Assembly (NCBI RefSeq): GCF_027579695.1 | Contig: NC_083571.1 | Span: forward strand, 44,709,890-44,773,889 | DNA: 64,000 nt | Direction of reading: 5' to 3' | Source: Neoarius graeffei | Lineage: Eukaryota; Chordata; Actinopteri; Siluriformes; Ariidae | Shown here: in pieces, positions 1 to 10,200 of the stretch | Position numbering within the stretch: the first letter of the stretch is position 1 | Layout of the letters: every line of letters begins with the position of its first letter | Notes under the pieces: generated by a model | The model's input: the letters and a program-made list of their open reading frames with translations, nothing else | Told to the model about the DNA's origin: nothing | The model's database searches: none | Program-made: the position numbers and the translations under genes

Positions 1-567
1 CAGTGGTACAGTTGGAGGGTCTGTATGGAAGGAGCCTACTGGCTTTATCCTTGCCGGACACTTTGATGAGTTCCCAGTAAATCTCCAGAATGTTGGTAAT
101 GATAGTGACTTCAGGGCTTGTTACTGTGGTAGAAGCAACTGTGAGTTTGGGAATGCGTGCTGTTGCATCCATGGAAACCCCAGAATGATGGGTTGGTTCT
201 TGGTTACTGTGACTAGGAATGAAATGGTGCCATAAATGTAGTGCACCAACTTGGATCATGAAAGATTAGGTGATGATGCCACTTCCAATGAGTCAGTACC
301 ATCAATAGTCCCAATCTTTAGAGGCTGATCACAAACGCAGCAAAAAAAAGTCCAATGAATCAGTTGTATGAAGATGTAGGTTCACTGCCCTTCTCCCATA
401 CTATGGTCACCCACTTTAGTACTTTACCACAGGGAGAAGGTTGATATACTGACCAATTCTTTGTTAGTCCATGGTCCCCACTTGGGCAGTGAAAAATAGG
501 GAGCCCTGCAACAGAAATCCCTTGCACTCCAAGGTTTCTGTTGTAAACATGTCAGGGCCAGGAATCA

Positions 568-934
568 TCCATCCATCCATTATCTGTAACCGTTTATCCT
601 GTGTAGGGTTGTGGGCAAGCTGGAGCCTATCCCAGCTGACTATGGGTGAGAAGCAGGGTACACCCTGGACAAGTCGCCAGGTCATTGCAGGGCTGACACA
701 TACAGACAAACAACCATTCACACTCGCATTCACGGTCAATTTAGAGCCACCAGTTAGCCTAACTTGCATGTCTTTGGACTGAGGGGGAAAACAGAGCACC
801 CGGAGGAAACCCACACAGACACAAGGAGAACATGCAAACTCTACACTGAAAGGCCCCTATTGGCCATTAGGCTTGAACCCAGAACCTTCTTGCTGTGAGG
901 CGACGGTGGTAACCACTACACCACCATGCTGCCT
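568..934 (-). mobile_element. SINE-1 copy a (tRNA-derived)
   Basis: Copy of the window's commonest SINE, in reverse orientation: tRNA-like head at the right end, body, and a (GGAT)n-type tail at the left. It is flanked by a perfect 12-bp duplication GGCCAGGAATCA at 556-567 and 935-946. It sits inside the decayed gypsy gag, so it is younger than that element. Confidence 0.9.
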
Positions 935-965
935 GGCCAGGAATCAGCAAACTGGAATTCATTAC

Positions 966-1175
966 TGGAACAGGGCGAGCTAGGAGTGCCTGTAACAGAG
1001 TGTTGGTTAGCTGGGTAATAAGGGCGTCAAGTTCACCAAGAAGTTCCTGATAGGAGACCGCCCTGTATGGACAAAGCAGTGTGCTTGATCTCCTCTCCTG
1101 CTACAGCCATGAAGATGGCAAAGTAACCTGTCAGATATGTAGGCAACAGAGATGTAGGTGCAGTAGAGAGATTTT
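966..1175 (+). repeat. Left arm of a 210-bp inverted repeat
   Basis: This segment covers the last 47 bp of the antisense LTR plus 163 bp of adjoining leader and gag. Its reverse complement reappears at 1418-1627 with about three mismatches. This is the original location, because it is continuous with the gypsy element. Confidence 0.88.
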
Positions 1176-1265
1176 ATTCAGACAATCATGCAGAGAAATG
1201 CAAAACATGAAGCAAAAGCAAACACAGGAGCAAGAAAGGTTCAGGCACAGCACAAACAGAATATC

Positions 1266-1833
1266 CACCCATCCATCCATTATCCATAACCACTTATCCT
1301 GTGCAGGGTCGCAGGCAAGCTGGAGCCTATCCCAACTGACTATGGGCGAGAGGCGGGGTACACCCTGGACAAGTCACCAGATCATTGCAGGACTAACACA
1401 TAGAGACAAACAGAGACAAAATCTCTTTACTGCACCTACATCTCTGTTGCCTACATATCTGACAGGTTACTTTGCCATCTTCATGGCTGTAGCAGGAGAG
1501 GAGATCAAGCACACTGCTTTGTCCATACAGGGCGGTCTCCTATCAGGAACTTCTTGGTGAACTTGACGCCCTTATTACCCAGCTAACCAACACTCTGTCA
1601 CAGGCACTCCTAGCTCACCCTGTTCCAATTGGTGGTCAATTTAGAGCCACCAATTAGCCTAACCTGCATGTCTTTGGACTGTGGCGGAAACCGGAGCACC
1701 AGGAGGAAACCCACACAGACACGGGGAGAACATGCAAACTCCACACAGAAAGGCCCCCATCAGCCACTGGACTTGAACCCAGGACCTTCTTGTTGGGAGG
1801 CGACAGTGCTAACCACTACAACACTGTGCTGCC
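1266..1833 (-). mobile_element. SINE-1 copy b, split by an inverted duplicate
   Basis: Reverse-oriented SINE lodged in the gypsy LTR, with a 15-bp duplication CACAAACAGAATATC at 1251-1265 and 1834-1848. The SINE body is broken at about 1411. Some 27 bp of its middle are replaced by a block that is an inverted copy of 966-1175, and it resumes at about 1634. Confidence 0.88.
1418..1627 (-). repeat. Right arm of the 210-bp inverted repeat, inside a SINE
   Basis: Reverse complement of 966-1175, starting AAAATCTCT and ending CTGTTCCA. It lies within the SINE at 1266-1833. The two arms with the 242-bp spacer could form a long hairpin. It is a templated inverted insertion, not a transposon end, since no short duplication brackets the arm. 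Confidence 0.88.
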
Positions 1834-2407
1834 CACAAACAGAATATCATAGGCAAAAGTGAAAGTGCAACGCACAGAAAGCAAAGTCAAAACCAGACAA
1901 TCAGTGCAGAATAGAAAAACTTGGTAAAGTCAGATCAATGGTAACGGAGTATTTACGTCACAAAGACTAGGTGCAGTGAGAGTGCTTATATACTGTAGTG
2001 CGCAATCAGTGATCAGGAGACTCTGAGTGGTGAGTTGTGGGTTGGGTGTTGTAGTCCATTGCAGCCATATATGAAGGGCACGGTTAATTCTGGGGATCTG
2101 CATCCTGAGTGCTGACGGGTGCATATGTGACAGGAGCTGAAAGAGGGATGTAGAATTTCCCAGATTAAAAAGTCACAAATTTTCAAGAAAAAAAAATACT
2201 CAGAAATTCTAAGGTTAAAAATTCAGAAATTTATAAGGAAAAAAACCTCAGAAAAATAGTTGTGGCAGCAAGGGTGTGGTCGAGCGTCGACTGTGAACGG
2301 CGAGGAGTCAGGTTGAACCAGTAAGTAACGTGATGAGGTACACCTGTGTCTAATTACTGGCTGTCTATTAACATGTGTCTCTGTGTGTCTTTCAGAAAGC
2401 CCGTACT

Positions 2408-2432
2408 GAGAGAGAGAGAGAGAGAGAGAGAG
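2408..2432. repeat. (AG)n microsatellite
   Basis: Uninterrupted AG dinucleotide run of about 12 units. Confidence 0.95.
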
Positions 2433-3004
2433 CGAGCTGTATCTCCCCACGTGTGTGTTTGTGTGTGTGAGCACTGATAGCACTGAAAAGTTAAAATAAA
2501 GTAAAAGCACGCCTTGAATTGCAGCGTCTGTCTCCAGTTCCTCATTTTCCACTCTTCTAAAATTGTTATAATCATCTATTTCTTTTTGTCAAGGAACCAC
2601 ACCGCTTCACTTTGCAAGGTTGGATCAACATCATCCCATCACAGATGCCACGGCTGAGCTGAGAGTTCTAGAAAATGCTGTCTTTCCTCCTTCATCATGT
2701 AATATAAAAGAATAAAGCACTAAGATATTTTCAACTACATTTCCCAAAATGCACTGAAGAAATGAAATATGTGATTGTTGTCTTAAAGAATATGAGGGTT
2801 TTTTTCCACGAATTTATGACTTTAATCTCGTAAGGCTCTTTTTCTCTGAATATTACATCATCCCTCAACTCCATTTTTTTTTTTTTTGCCTATAGTAAGA
2901 CATTCTTAGATCTTATGAGATGACACTGGGCCATGGTGTCAAGTTAATAAGATCCTGTACTTATGACTAGAAGATTATCTGTTCACTGTTGGCCCCTTTG
3001 CCCC

Positions 3005-3103
3005 TTAACCTCCAAGTGCTATGTACGGTCCTTAAATTGGATTTGTTTGTAAGCTGTTTTGGATAAAGGCATCTGCCAAATAAATAAATGTAAATATAAA
3101 CTA
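3005..3103 (+). mobile_element. 3' tail of an L2-clade LINE or V-SINE
   Basis: The stretch contains TTTGGATAAAGGCATCTGCC followed by AAATAAATAAATG. This is the conserved 3' stem-loop and tail shared by fish L2-type LINEs and the SINEs they mobilise. Only the tail is recognisable. Confidence 0.6.
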
Positions 3104-3936
3104 AAAACAATGTGTTCTGGGAAACAGTCTTCATGGTGGATAGTAAACCCACAGCGCACCTGGAAGTATTTTCTTGGAAACGGACGGACGAAATATTTCC
3201 ACAACAAATGTAAACATACAACCTCCCACTTTAGTTACATCATTACAAATGGGAATTATACAAGTTAGCATGAAAGACAGATTACTTTTGAATGGACCTT
3301 TCTTCCTTTCTTCAGGTTTAGGTTCTATTTCACATTCATGGGCATTTATGTTTGACCCAAATTCTTGATCCAAATTAATAAAACGATTCAGAAAGGGGGA
3401 GGGGTTTTTTAGGGGATGTCATGTACTAAATTAATATAGTAAATTATTTACAGAAATCATGAAAGTTGTGACTGCATAAAGAGATATTCACTCCTTTGCT
3501 GTGAACCCCCTAAATTATAGTCGTGGTCAGAAGTTTACATACAGTGACATGAACGTTATCTTGGATATGAATGTCATGGCAATATTTGGGCTTTCAGTAA
3601 TTTCTTTGAACTGTTCTTTTCTGTGGCAGAATGTACAGCATACATCTTTAATAAAAAAAAACACACTAGAATTTGGTGCACAAGTTTTAATTTTCTTTGG
3701 GTTTTCTGAAATCAACACAGGGCCAAAATTATACATACAGGGTCAAAAATATACATACAGCACACCTAATATTTGGGTAAAACTTCTCTTCGTAAGATTC
3801 ACCTTGACCAAACATTTTTGTTTACAATGAACAAGCTTCTGGCAGAATTCTGGTTGGATATTTCATGACTCTTCATGGTAGAATTGTTAGAGTTCAATTA
3901 TTTTTTTTTTCTTGGCATGGACTCGACTTATGAGCA

Positions 3937-4341
3937 TCTCATCTCATCTCATCTCATCTCATCTCATCTCATCTCATCTCATCTCATCTCATTATCTCTA
4001 GCCGCTTTATCCTGTTCTACAGGGTCGCAGGCAAGCTGGAGCCTATCCCAGCTGACTACGGGCGAAAGGCAGGGTACACCCTGGACAAGTCGCCAGTTCA
4101 TCACAGGGCTGACACATAGACACAGACAACCATTCACACTTACACCTACGGTCAATTTAGAGTCACCAGTTAACCTAACCTGCATGTCTTTGGACTGTGG
4201 GGGAAACCGGAGCACCTGGAGGAAACCCACACGGACAACATGCAAACTCCGCACAGAAAGGCCCTTGCCGGCCACAGGGCTCGAATCCGAACCTTCTTGC
4301 TGTGAGGCGACAGCGCTAACCACTACACCACCGTGCCGCCT
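3937..4341 (-). mobile_element. SINE-1 copy c with expanded (ATCTC)n tail
   Basis: Full-length reverse copy inside Tc1 T1a, bracketed by ACTTATGAGCA at 3926-3936 and 4342-4352. The 3' tail has expanded into about ten ATCTC units at the left end. The tRNA-like head with its B-box region is at the right end. Confidence 0.9.
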
Positions 4342-4787
4342 ACTTATGAGCACTGCCCATATATTTTCAATAGGGTTGAAGTCAGGACTTGTTTTAAGCT
4401 TGATGTTAGCCTGCTTTATTTTTTCACAACCGGCTCTGATGCGTGTTTGGGTTCATTGTCCTGTTGTGACTCTCAAGTCCCAAGTCATGTTCAAGTTTCT
4501 GATGGTTTATGCTGAAGAATTCTGAGGTAGTCCTCTTTCTTCATTATTCCATCCACTTGAAGCAAAACAGCCCCAGAGCATGATGATCCTACCACCACCA
4601 CCAGCTGGTACAGTGTCCCTCTGTACATGGTGGTCATTGTGGTCAAACAACTCAATCTTTGTCTCATCTGACCATACAGCTATCCTCCAGAAGGCTTTTT
4701 CTTTGTCTGTATGGTCAGCTTCAAACTTTAGTTAAGCTTGAAGGTGTCAATTTTGGAGCAGGGGGTTATTTCTTATATAAAAGCCTT

Positions 4788-5102
4788 TTAGTCCATGGTG
4801 ATCTGAACTGTAGACAGTGATCCATCAGCTTCCAGTTCATGGCAGGGCTGTGCCATGGTGGTTCCCAGGTTGTTCCTGACCATCCAAACCAATTTCCTTT
4901 CAGCTGAGGGTGACAGTTTGGGTTTTCTTGAAGCAACATGGCTTGGCAAAGTGACTACACCTCCCTGTAACTTATGTACAATTGTTTGAACTGATCTTGG
5001 AATTTGCAGTTGTTTAGAAATGGCTCCAAGAGACATTTCGGAGTTGTGTATATCTGAGATCCTCTTTCTCAGATCTGCACTGACCTCCTTGGACTTTCCC
5101 AT
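4788..5102 (-). pseudogene. Tc1 transposase remnant (T1a), N-terminal
   Basis: The 104-residue frame begins MGKSKEVSADLRKRI and contains the paired helix-turn-helix region (SLGAISKQLQIPRS, then KPKLSPSAERKLVW) that binds Tc1 terminal repeats. Downstream pieces of the DDE domain can be followed at about 4780-4360 in shifted frames, with the SINE beyond them. No complete catalytic triad is readable, so the copy is dead. Confidence 0.85.
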
Positions 5103-5796
5103 TTTACTGTGTGTTGGTCAATCCAATGAGTGCTGTAAACAAATGCTTTTTATGAAGGCACAGAGACGTTACCAGCTGTAGTCAATCATGATCACTAACA
5201 GGAAGTTAAGAGGCCTCGGGCTTGGCAAGATAAGAGACATTTTGGAAGTTTCAGCACCTCTGAATTAATAATCTAAGTGAGCGTATGTAAATTTTTGACC
5301 CTATATGTATAATTTTGACCCTGTGTTGATTTCAGAAAACCCAAAGAAAATTCATACTTGTGCACCAAATTCTAGTGTTTTTTTTTTTTAAATTAAAGCT
5401 GTATGCTGTACATTCTGCTACAGAAAAAGAACAGTTCAAAGAAATTACTGAAAGCCCAAATATTGCATGACATTCATATCCAAGATGACATTCAGGTCAC
5501 TATATCTAAACTTCTGACCACAACTGTAGTTATGATGCAATCAGTTACCCGACAGAATTAACTGAATGGAGTTTGCCTGTGTGTAACTAAATAGTCAATA
5601 TAACTACACCAAGCCTGGGACAAAGATTGGGAAAAAATGTGATAAAAATATCCCAGTCAACTTGCTATAAACAACTATATTAGTTCTATTTCAAGTGGTT
5701 GTCTAATGTTACTCATTAATAACATAATAGAAGCATGATAAAGTTTATTACTAACTATAGTATTTATAGAATAATTGTTAGGACTAGGACTGTTTT

Positions 5797-5857
5797 GGCC
5801 TCTAGAGGCCGCTGTTATTTCCTTTTCATGTCGTGTTTATTTTGGCCTCTAGAGGCC
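5797..5857. promoter_or_regulatory. Two 14-bp perfect palindromes in U3
   Basis: GGCCTCTAGAGGCC occurs at 5797-5810 and again at 5844-5857, both preceded by TTTT. Each is its own reverse complement. The pair recurs in the 3' LTR and, with one or two changes, in the second gypsy copy and the solo LTR. Position upstream of the TATA box suggests dimeric protein binding; that is inference. Confidence 0.5.
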
Positions 5858-5931
5858 GCCACTGTTCCTGTGTTTTGTGTTTGTGTTAATTGCCTAATTA
5901 TCTTCACCTGTGTCCTTAATTAGTTTGTCTA

Positions 5932-5971
5932 TTTATACCCCTGAGTTCAGTCCTCTTGTCACGGAGTCTTT
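5932..5971 (+). promoter_or_regulatory. LTR core promoter: TATA-like box and transcript start
   Basis: TTTATAC at 5932-5938 is followed 29 bp later by ACGGAGTCTTT (5961-5971). This 11-mer is exactly complementary to the primer site after the LTR, so its position marks the probable 5' end of the RNA. The second gypsy copy has a better box (TATAAATA) with the same 11-mer 30 bp downstream. Confidence 0.65.
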
Positions 5972-6184
5972 GTGCTGTTATGTTTATCTCCAGTTTCCTT
6001 TGTACTGTGTTTTTTGATCTTCTTAGCTTTTGAATTTTTGCACTTTGCTTTTCTTTTGGATTATACTCTTTGGTTTTTTTTTGTCTTTTGTTTTGCCCTG
6101 TATATAGTGTATATAGTTTAAATAAACCTTTTGATTATTTTTCTACTTCCGCCTCACGCCTCTGCATTTGAGTCATCCCCCTGG

Positions 6185-6237
6185 TGGCCTAGTGGGGGTT
6201 TGCTGGATTATCACACCAACGAACCAGGTTCGAATCC
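6185..6237 (+). promoter_or_regulatory. tRNA-type Pol III A and B boxes in U5
   Basis: TGGCCTAGTGGG (6185-6196) matches the A-box consensus and GGTTCGAATCC (6227-6237) matches the B-box consensus without mismatch, 30 bp apart as in tRNA genes. The same arrangement is in the 3' LTR and in copy 2's 5' LTR. The intervening and flanking bases do not fold into a good tRNA, so this is a tRNA-like fossil or promoter and not a tRNA gene. Confidence 0.6.
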
Positions 6238-6254
6238 CAGCAAAACCCTAACAG

Positions 6255-6265
6255 AAAGACTCCGT
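6255..6265 (+). other. Primer binding site, self-priming type
   Basis: AAAGACTCCGT lies one base after the 5' LTR and pairs perfectly over 11 nt with ACGGAGTCTTT at the inferred RNA 5' end. I see no tRNA 3' end complement here. An 11-nt match between the RNA 5' end and the primer site is the known arrangement of Tf1 and sushi elements, where the folded RNA primes reverse transcription itself. Confidence 0.7.
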
Positions 6266-6266
6266 C

Positions 6267-7280
6267 ATGACCGACTCAGCAGAGGCTGCTTCAACTGTCT
6301 ACCCGGCCAACCTTCAGGGAATTATGGCAGCTTTGACACGCTTCGGAGCGACCATGGACGCTCATGGACGTACACTCACCAGCCAACGTGAGGCCCTCGC
6401 TCGCCACGAGGAACTGCTTCAGCAAATTGGGAAAACCCTGGCACAGCTGACATCTCTGCCTGCATCTCCTGCTCCTGATCCAGTTCCTGCTCCTGATCCA
6501 GCTCCTGCTCCAGTGCCTCCTGCAATGCTGCCTTCTTCACCTCGCGAACCCAGCCTTCCTGCACCACAGAGGTATGACGGCAAGCACAGTGAGTGCCGAG
6601 AGTTCCTTACCCAGTGTCAACTCACCTTTGAGCTTCAGCCTACCACCTACACTACGGATCGCCGCAAGATTGCCTTTGTGATAACCTTATTAGCTGGTAA
6701 GGCGCGAGCCTGGGCTACTGCTATCTGGCAAAGACAGGGACCTGAGTGCTTTGATTTCCAGCTGTTTTCTGAAGAGATGCTTCGGGTCTTCGATCAGGCA
6801 GACATCAGTACCGACGCAGCCCGAAAGCTCATGTCCATCCGGCAAGGAGGAAGCGTCGCAGATTACGCCATCTCGTTCCGAACACTCGCAGCAGTAAGTG
6901 GATGGAACGAGACTGCCCTGGTGTCAGCCTTCCACCATGGTCTGTCTGACCCCATCAAGGACGGTCTGGCCTCTATTGGATGCCCAAGTGACCTCGAAAC
7001 CCTCATCTCACATGCTATTCGTCTGGACAACAGGATGAGAGAACGCCACCAAGCCTTGAGCCCCCCCAGCCTCCCTACCTCTACCTGGAGACCGTCTACC
7101 TCCTTCAGTGACTGTCCAGAACCCATGCAAGTGGGTCGTACTCGCCTCTCCGCATCTGAGAGGGAGCGCAGAAGGAGGGACAAGTGCTGCATCTACTGTG
7201 GCAAGCCTGGTCACTTCCGAGCATCATGTCCCGAACTCTTGGGAAAAGGACCGCCCCGTCCAGCCGAGGGAGGGTTGTGA
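6267..7280 (+). CDS. gag: Gag polyprotein of gypsy copy 1
   Basis: 337-residue structural protein. The ATG lies one base after the primer site and is the first in the RNA. Residues about 1-60 look like a short helical N-terminus. A Pro/Ala/Asp-rich repeat near 70-85 separates it from the retrotransposon-type capsid (about 100-260, including PQRYDG and [12 protein letters not shown]). A basic region leads to one CCHC zinc knuckle, [14 protein letters not shown], at about 308-321, which packages RNA. The reading frame ends at 7280, overlapping pol. The slip site at 7241 is near its end, so most ribosomes make Gag and a few continue into pol. Confidence 0.95.
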   Translation: MTDSAEAASTVYPANLQGIMAALTRFGATMDAHGRTLTSQREALARHEELLQQIGKTLAQLTSLPASPAPDPVPAPDPAPAPVPPAMLPSSPREPSLPAPQRYDGKHSECREFLTQCQLTFELQPTTYTTDRRKIAFVITLLAGKARAWATAIWQRQGPECFDFQLFSEEMLRVFDQADISTDAARKLMSIRQGGSVADYAISFRTLAAVSGWNETALVSAFHHGLSDPIKDGLASIGCPSDLETLISHAIRLDNRMRERHQALSPPSLPTSTWRPSTSFSDCPEPMQVGRTRLSASERERRRRDKCCIYCGKPGHFRASCPELLGKGPPRPAEGGL

Positions 7281-10200
7281 CGGGGCCTACCCTCTCTCCC
7301 GGACTCCCTGGCCAAGGAATCTACATCCCGGTCTCCATCTCCTGGGGTGAGTCTGTCCACTCTTGTCAAGCTTTGATAGACTCAGGGGCGGCTGGGAACT
7401 TTATGGATATTCACTTCGCCCAAAGCATCAATATTCCGACTGCACCTCTTGAAGTCCCACTGTCTGTGTCTGCCCTCGATGGCCAAGCGTTAGGTGATGG
7501 AAGAGTCACCCAAGTTACTTCTCCAGTTTTCCTCCAGTCTCAAGGTCACAAGGAAGAAATATCCCTGCACCTGATTCCTTCACCTGAGTTCCCAGTTATT
7601 CTAGGCCTTCCTTGGCTTACTCGCCACAACCCTCGCATAGACTGGGTAACAAGCCAGGTTGTGGAATGGGGCCCTGCATGCCATGCCTCTTGTCTGCTCT
7701 CTAGCTCTCCTGTGTCTCCTGCCGAGCCCCCTGATCTCACCGAGTTATCTCAAGTTCCCACAGAGTACTGGGATCTCAAGGAGGTATTCAGCAAGAGCAG
7801 GGCCGCCGTTCTTCCTCCGCACCGGGCCTACGACTGTGCCATCGACTTGCTCCCTGGGACTACCCCTCCTCGTGGCAGACTGTTTTCCCTCTCTCAGCCA
7901 GAACGCAAGGCTATGGAGGAATACCTCAAAGACGCCCTGGTCTCTGGGTTCATTCGACCCTCCACCTCACCTGCTGGTGCCGGCTTCTTCTTTGTCGGCA
8001 AGAAGGATGGGGGGCTTCGACCATGTATTGACTACAGGGGCCTGAACAAGATTACTGTGCGCAACCGATATCCCCTTCCGCTGATGTCCACTGCTTTTGA
8101 CCTGCTCCAAGGCGCCACCGTCTTCACCAAGTTGGACCTACGGAACGCATACCACCTCATCCGTATCCGACAGGGAGACGAGTGGAAGACTGCCTTTAAC
8201 ACCCCGTCTGGGCACTACGAATACCAGGTGATGCCCTTCGGACTCACCAACGCACCAGCTGTTTTTCAGGCCCTAATCAACAACGTCTTAAGGGACATGA
8301 TTAACCTATACGTTTTTGTCTACCTCGACGACATCCTTATCTTTTCCAAGACCGTGCAGGAGCACCGCCACCATGTCCGCCAGGTTCTCCAGAGGCTGCT
8401 ACAGAACAATCTGTTCGCCAAGGCCCAGAAATGCGAATTTCATGTTCCCGAGGTCTCCTTTCTGGGATTTATTGTACGGACAGGTCAACTCCAAATGGAC
8501 CCTGCCAAGACCCTGGCCGTCCGGGATTGGCCTACTCCCAAGTCCGTTAAGGAGGTTCAGCGGTTCTTAGGATTCGCTAACTTCTACCGCAAGTTCATCA
8601 GGAACTTCAGTTCTGTGGCAGCACCCATGTCAGACCTCACCAAAGGGACAGGTGGATCTTATGGCTGGTCTCCTCAGGCAGAAAAGGCGTTCAAAGACCT
8701 CAAGGACCGCTTCTGCACGGCACCCATTCTGGTTCTCCCGGACACCTCCCAACCATTCATCGTGGAGGTGGACGCCTCGGACAGTGGTGTAGGCGCGGTG
8801 CTCTCTCAACGTTCGGAAGGAAAGCTGCACCCCTGCGCTTACTTCTCCCACCGCCTGAGTCCTGCTGAGTCCCGGTACGATGTGGGGGATCGAGAACTGC
8901 TAGCGGTCAAACTGGCCCTTGAGGAGTGGAGGCACTGGCTGGAGGGAGCACAACATCCATTCCTGGTTTGGACTGACCACAAGAACCTGGAGTACCTCCA
9001 GCAAGCCAAGAGACTGAACCCTCGACAGGCTAGGTGGGCCCTGTTTTTCAGTCGGTTTGACTTCACCCTCTCATACCGCCCCGGCTCCAAGAACACCAAA
9101 CCTGACGCACTGTCCAGACTGTTCTCTGCCACTAACAGGGAGAATGAAGTCGGGCCTATTATCCCTGTGTCCCGGATTGTGGCCCCTGTCCGCTGGGGTA
9201 TTGAGGAGGCTGTCCGACGAGCCCAACGCCAGGACCCCGGTCCTGGGACGGGGCCACCAGGCCTCTTGTACGTCCCACATCAAGCCCGGGCCAAGGTTCT
9301 CCAGTGGGGTCACTCTTCCCCTCTCACCGCCCACCCGGGAGCTCGGAGGACCCTGGACTTCCTGAAAAGACGCTTCTGGTGGCCTAACATGGAGAAGGAA
9401 GTAAGGTCATTTGTCCTGTCCTGTGAGGTTTGCACCAGAACCAAGAACCCACGACAGCGTCCCCAGGGTCTCCTGCATCCTCTGACCATTCCCCGGCGTC
9501 CCTGGTCCCACGTGGCAGTCGACTTTATCACGGGTCTCCCTGAGTCACAAGGTAACACGGTCATTTTGGTCTTAGTTGACAGATTCTCCAAGGCCTGCCG
9601 CTTCATACCACTGTGCAAACTCCCCTCTGCTCTTGAAACTGCGAAACTTTTGTTTAATCATGTCTTCCGAGTCTTTGGTCTTCCACAGGACATCGTCTCA
9701 GACCGAGGGCCCCAGTTCTCCTCCCGAGTGTGGCACGGGTTCTGCAAGGTCATCGGAGCCACTGCCAGCCTCTCCTCTGGGTTTCACCCACAGTCCAATG
9801 GTCAGACGGAGAGGCTCAACCAGGACCTGGAAACCACCCTGCGAGGCCTGGCTATGGATAACCCGACATCGTGGAGCACCTGGCTGCCATGGGCGGAGTA
9901 CGCCCACAACACCCTGCAGTCATCGGCCACCAAGCTGTCGCCATTCCAGTGCCAATTCGGGTTCCAGCCACCTCTGTTCACGGACCAGGAGGAGGACGCG
10001 GGGGTGCCCTCGGTCAACCAATATGTGAGACGGTGTCGCAAGACCTGGAGCAAGGTCAGGAAGACCCTCATACAGACCTCCAGAACCAACCAGACTCAGG
10101 CCAACCGCCATAGAAGACCTGCACACGCTTTCCGCCCTGGGCAGCGTGTTTGGCTGTCCACTAAGGACCTTCCACTGCGGGTGGAGAACCGCAAGCTTGC

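Larger units (their letters stand above)
1..2132 (-). mobile_element. Degenerate Ty3/gypsy retrotransposon, 5' portion, antisense
   Basis: Read on the minus strand this is the 5' part of a gypsy-type element cut by the left window edge. An LTR lies at 2132-1129. It is followed by a gag N-terminal stretch (about 1050-966, frame reading LLGELDALITQL), then after a SINE a capsid fragment at 555-470 (ETLECKGFLLQGSLFF), and then protease-to-RT linker sequence at about 330-1 including ILGFPWMQQH. That last motif aligns with ILGLPWL in the intact gypsy element at 7184-10579. Most of gag and the protease core between 470 and 330 is missing, and frames are broken. It is a separate, older lineage from the two gypsy copies further right. 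The assignment rests on motif order only. Confidence 0.72.
1129..2132 (-). repeat. Gypsy LTR (antisense), interrupted by a SINE
   Basis: On the minus strand the unit begins TGTCACAT and ends CTGACA, the TG...CA form of an LTR. A TATA box (TATATAAG) lies at 1992-1985 and an AATAAA signal at 1178-1173, in the right order for U3-R-U5. Removing the SINE at 1266-1833 and one copy of its 15-bp duplication leaves about 421 bp. The 5-bp flanks do not match each other, so this is a 5' LTR attached to internal sequence and not a solo LTR. Confidence 0.68.
2133..3515. other. Intergenic stretch without a gene
   Basis: I see no coding region. It holds an (AG)n microsatellite, a LINE/SINE 3' tail near 3005-3103 and A/T-rich sequence. 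Short open frames here have no recognisable motif. Confidence 0.6.
3516..5528 (-). mobile_element. Tc1-like transposon, family T1 copy a
   Basis: Terminal inverted repeats of roughly 240 bp begin GTGGTCAGAAGTTTA at the left and mirror it at the right (AACTTCTGACCAC). They share long inner blocks, including a run around CAAGTTTTAATTTTCTTTGGG. TA flanks fit Tc1 insertion. A decayed transposase lies on the minus strand. A SINE interrupts the left half at 3937-4341. Confidence 0.88.
5776..6253 (+). repeat. 5' LTR of gypsy copy 1
   Basis: 478 bp, TGTTAGG...CCTAACA. It carries two GGCCTCTAGAGGCC palindromes in U3, a TATA-like box at 5932-5938, the inferred transcript start near 5961, AATAAA at 6121-6126, and tRNA-type A and B boxes at 6185-6237 in U5. 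Confidence 0.95.

Noticed and set aside
464-814. Open frames of 60-170 codons over SINE copies (for example 464-814, 3979-4353, 54222-54740)
   Set aside because: They share the same peptide (FLRVLRFPPQSKDMQVRLTG type) because each lies on a copy of SINE-1; SINEs do not encode protein.
3936-3990. Tandem ATCTC units as a possible CRISPR-like array
   Set aside because: Pentamer simple repeat with no spacers, in a SINE tail in a vertebrate genome.
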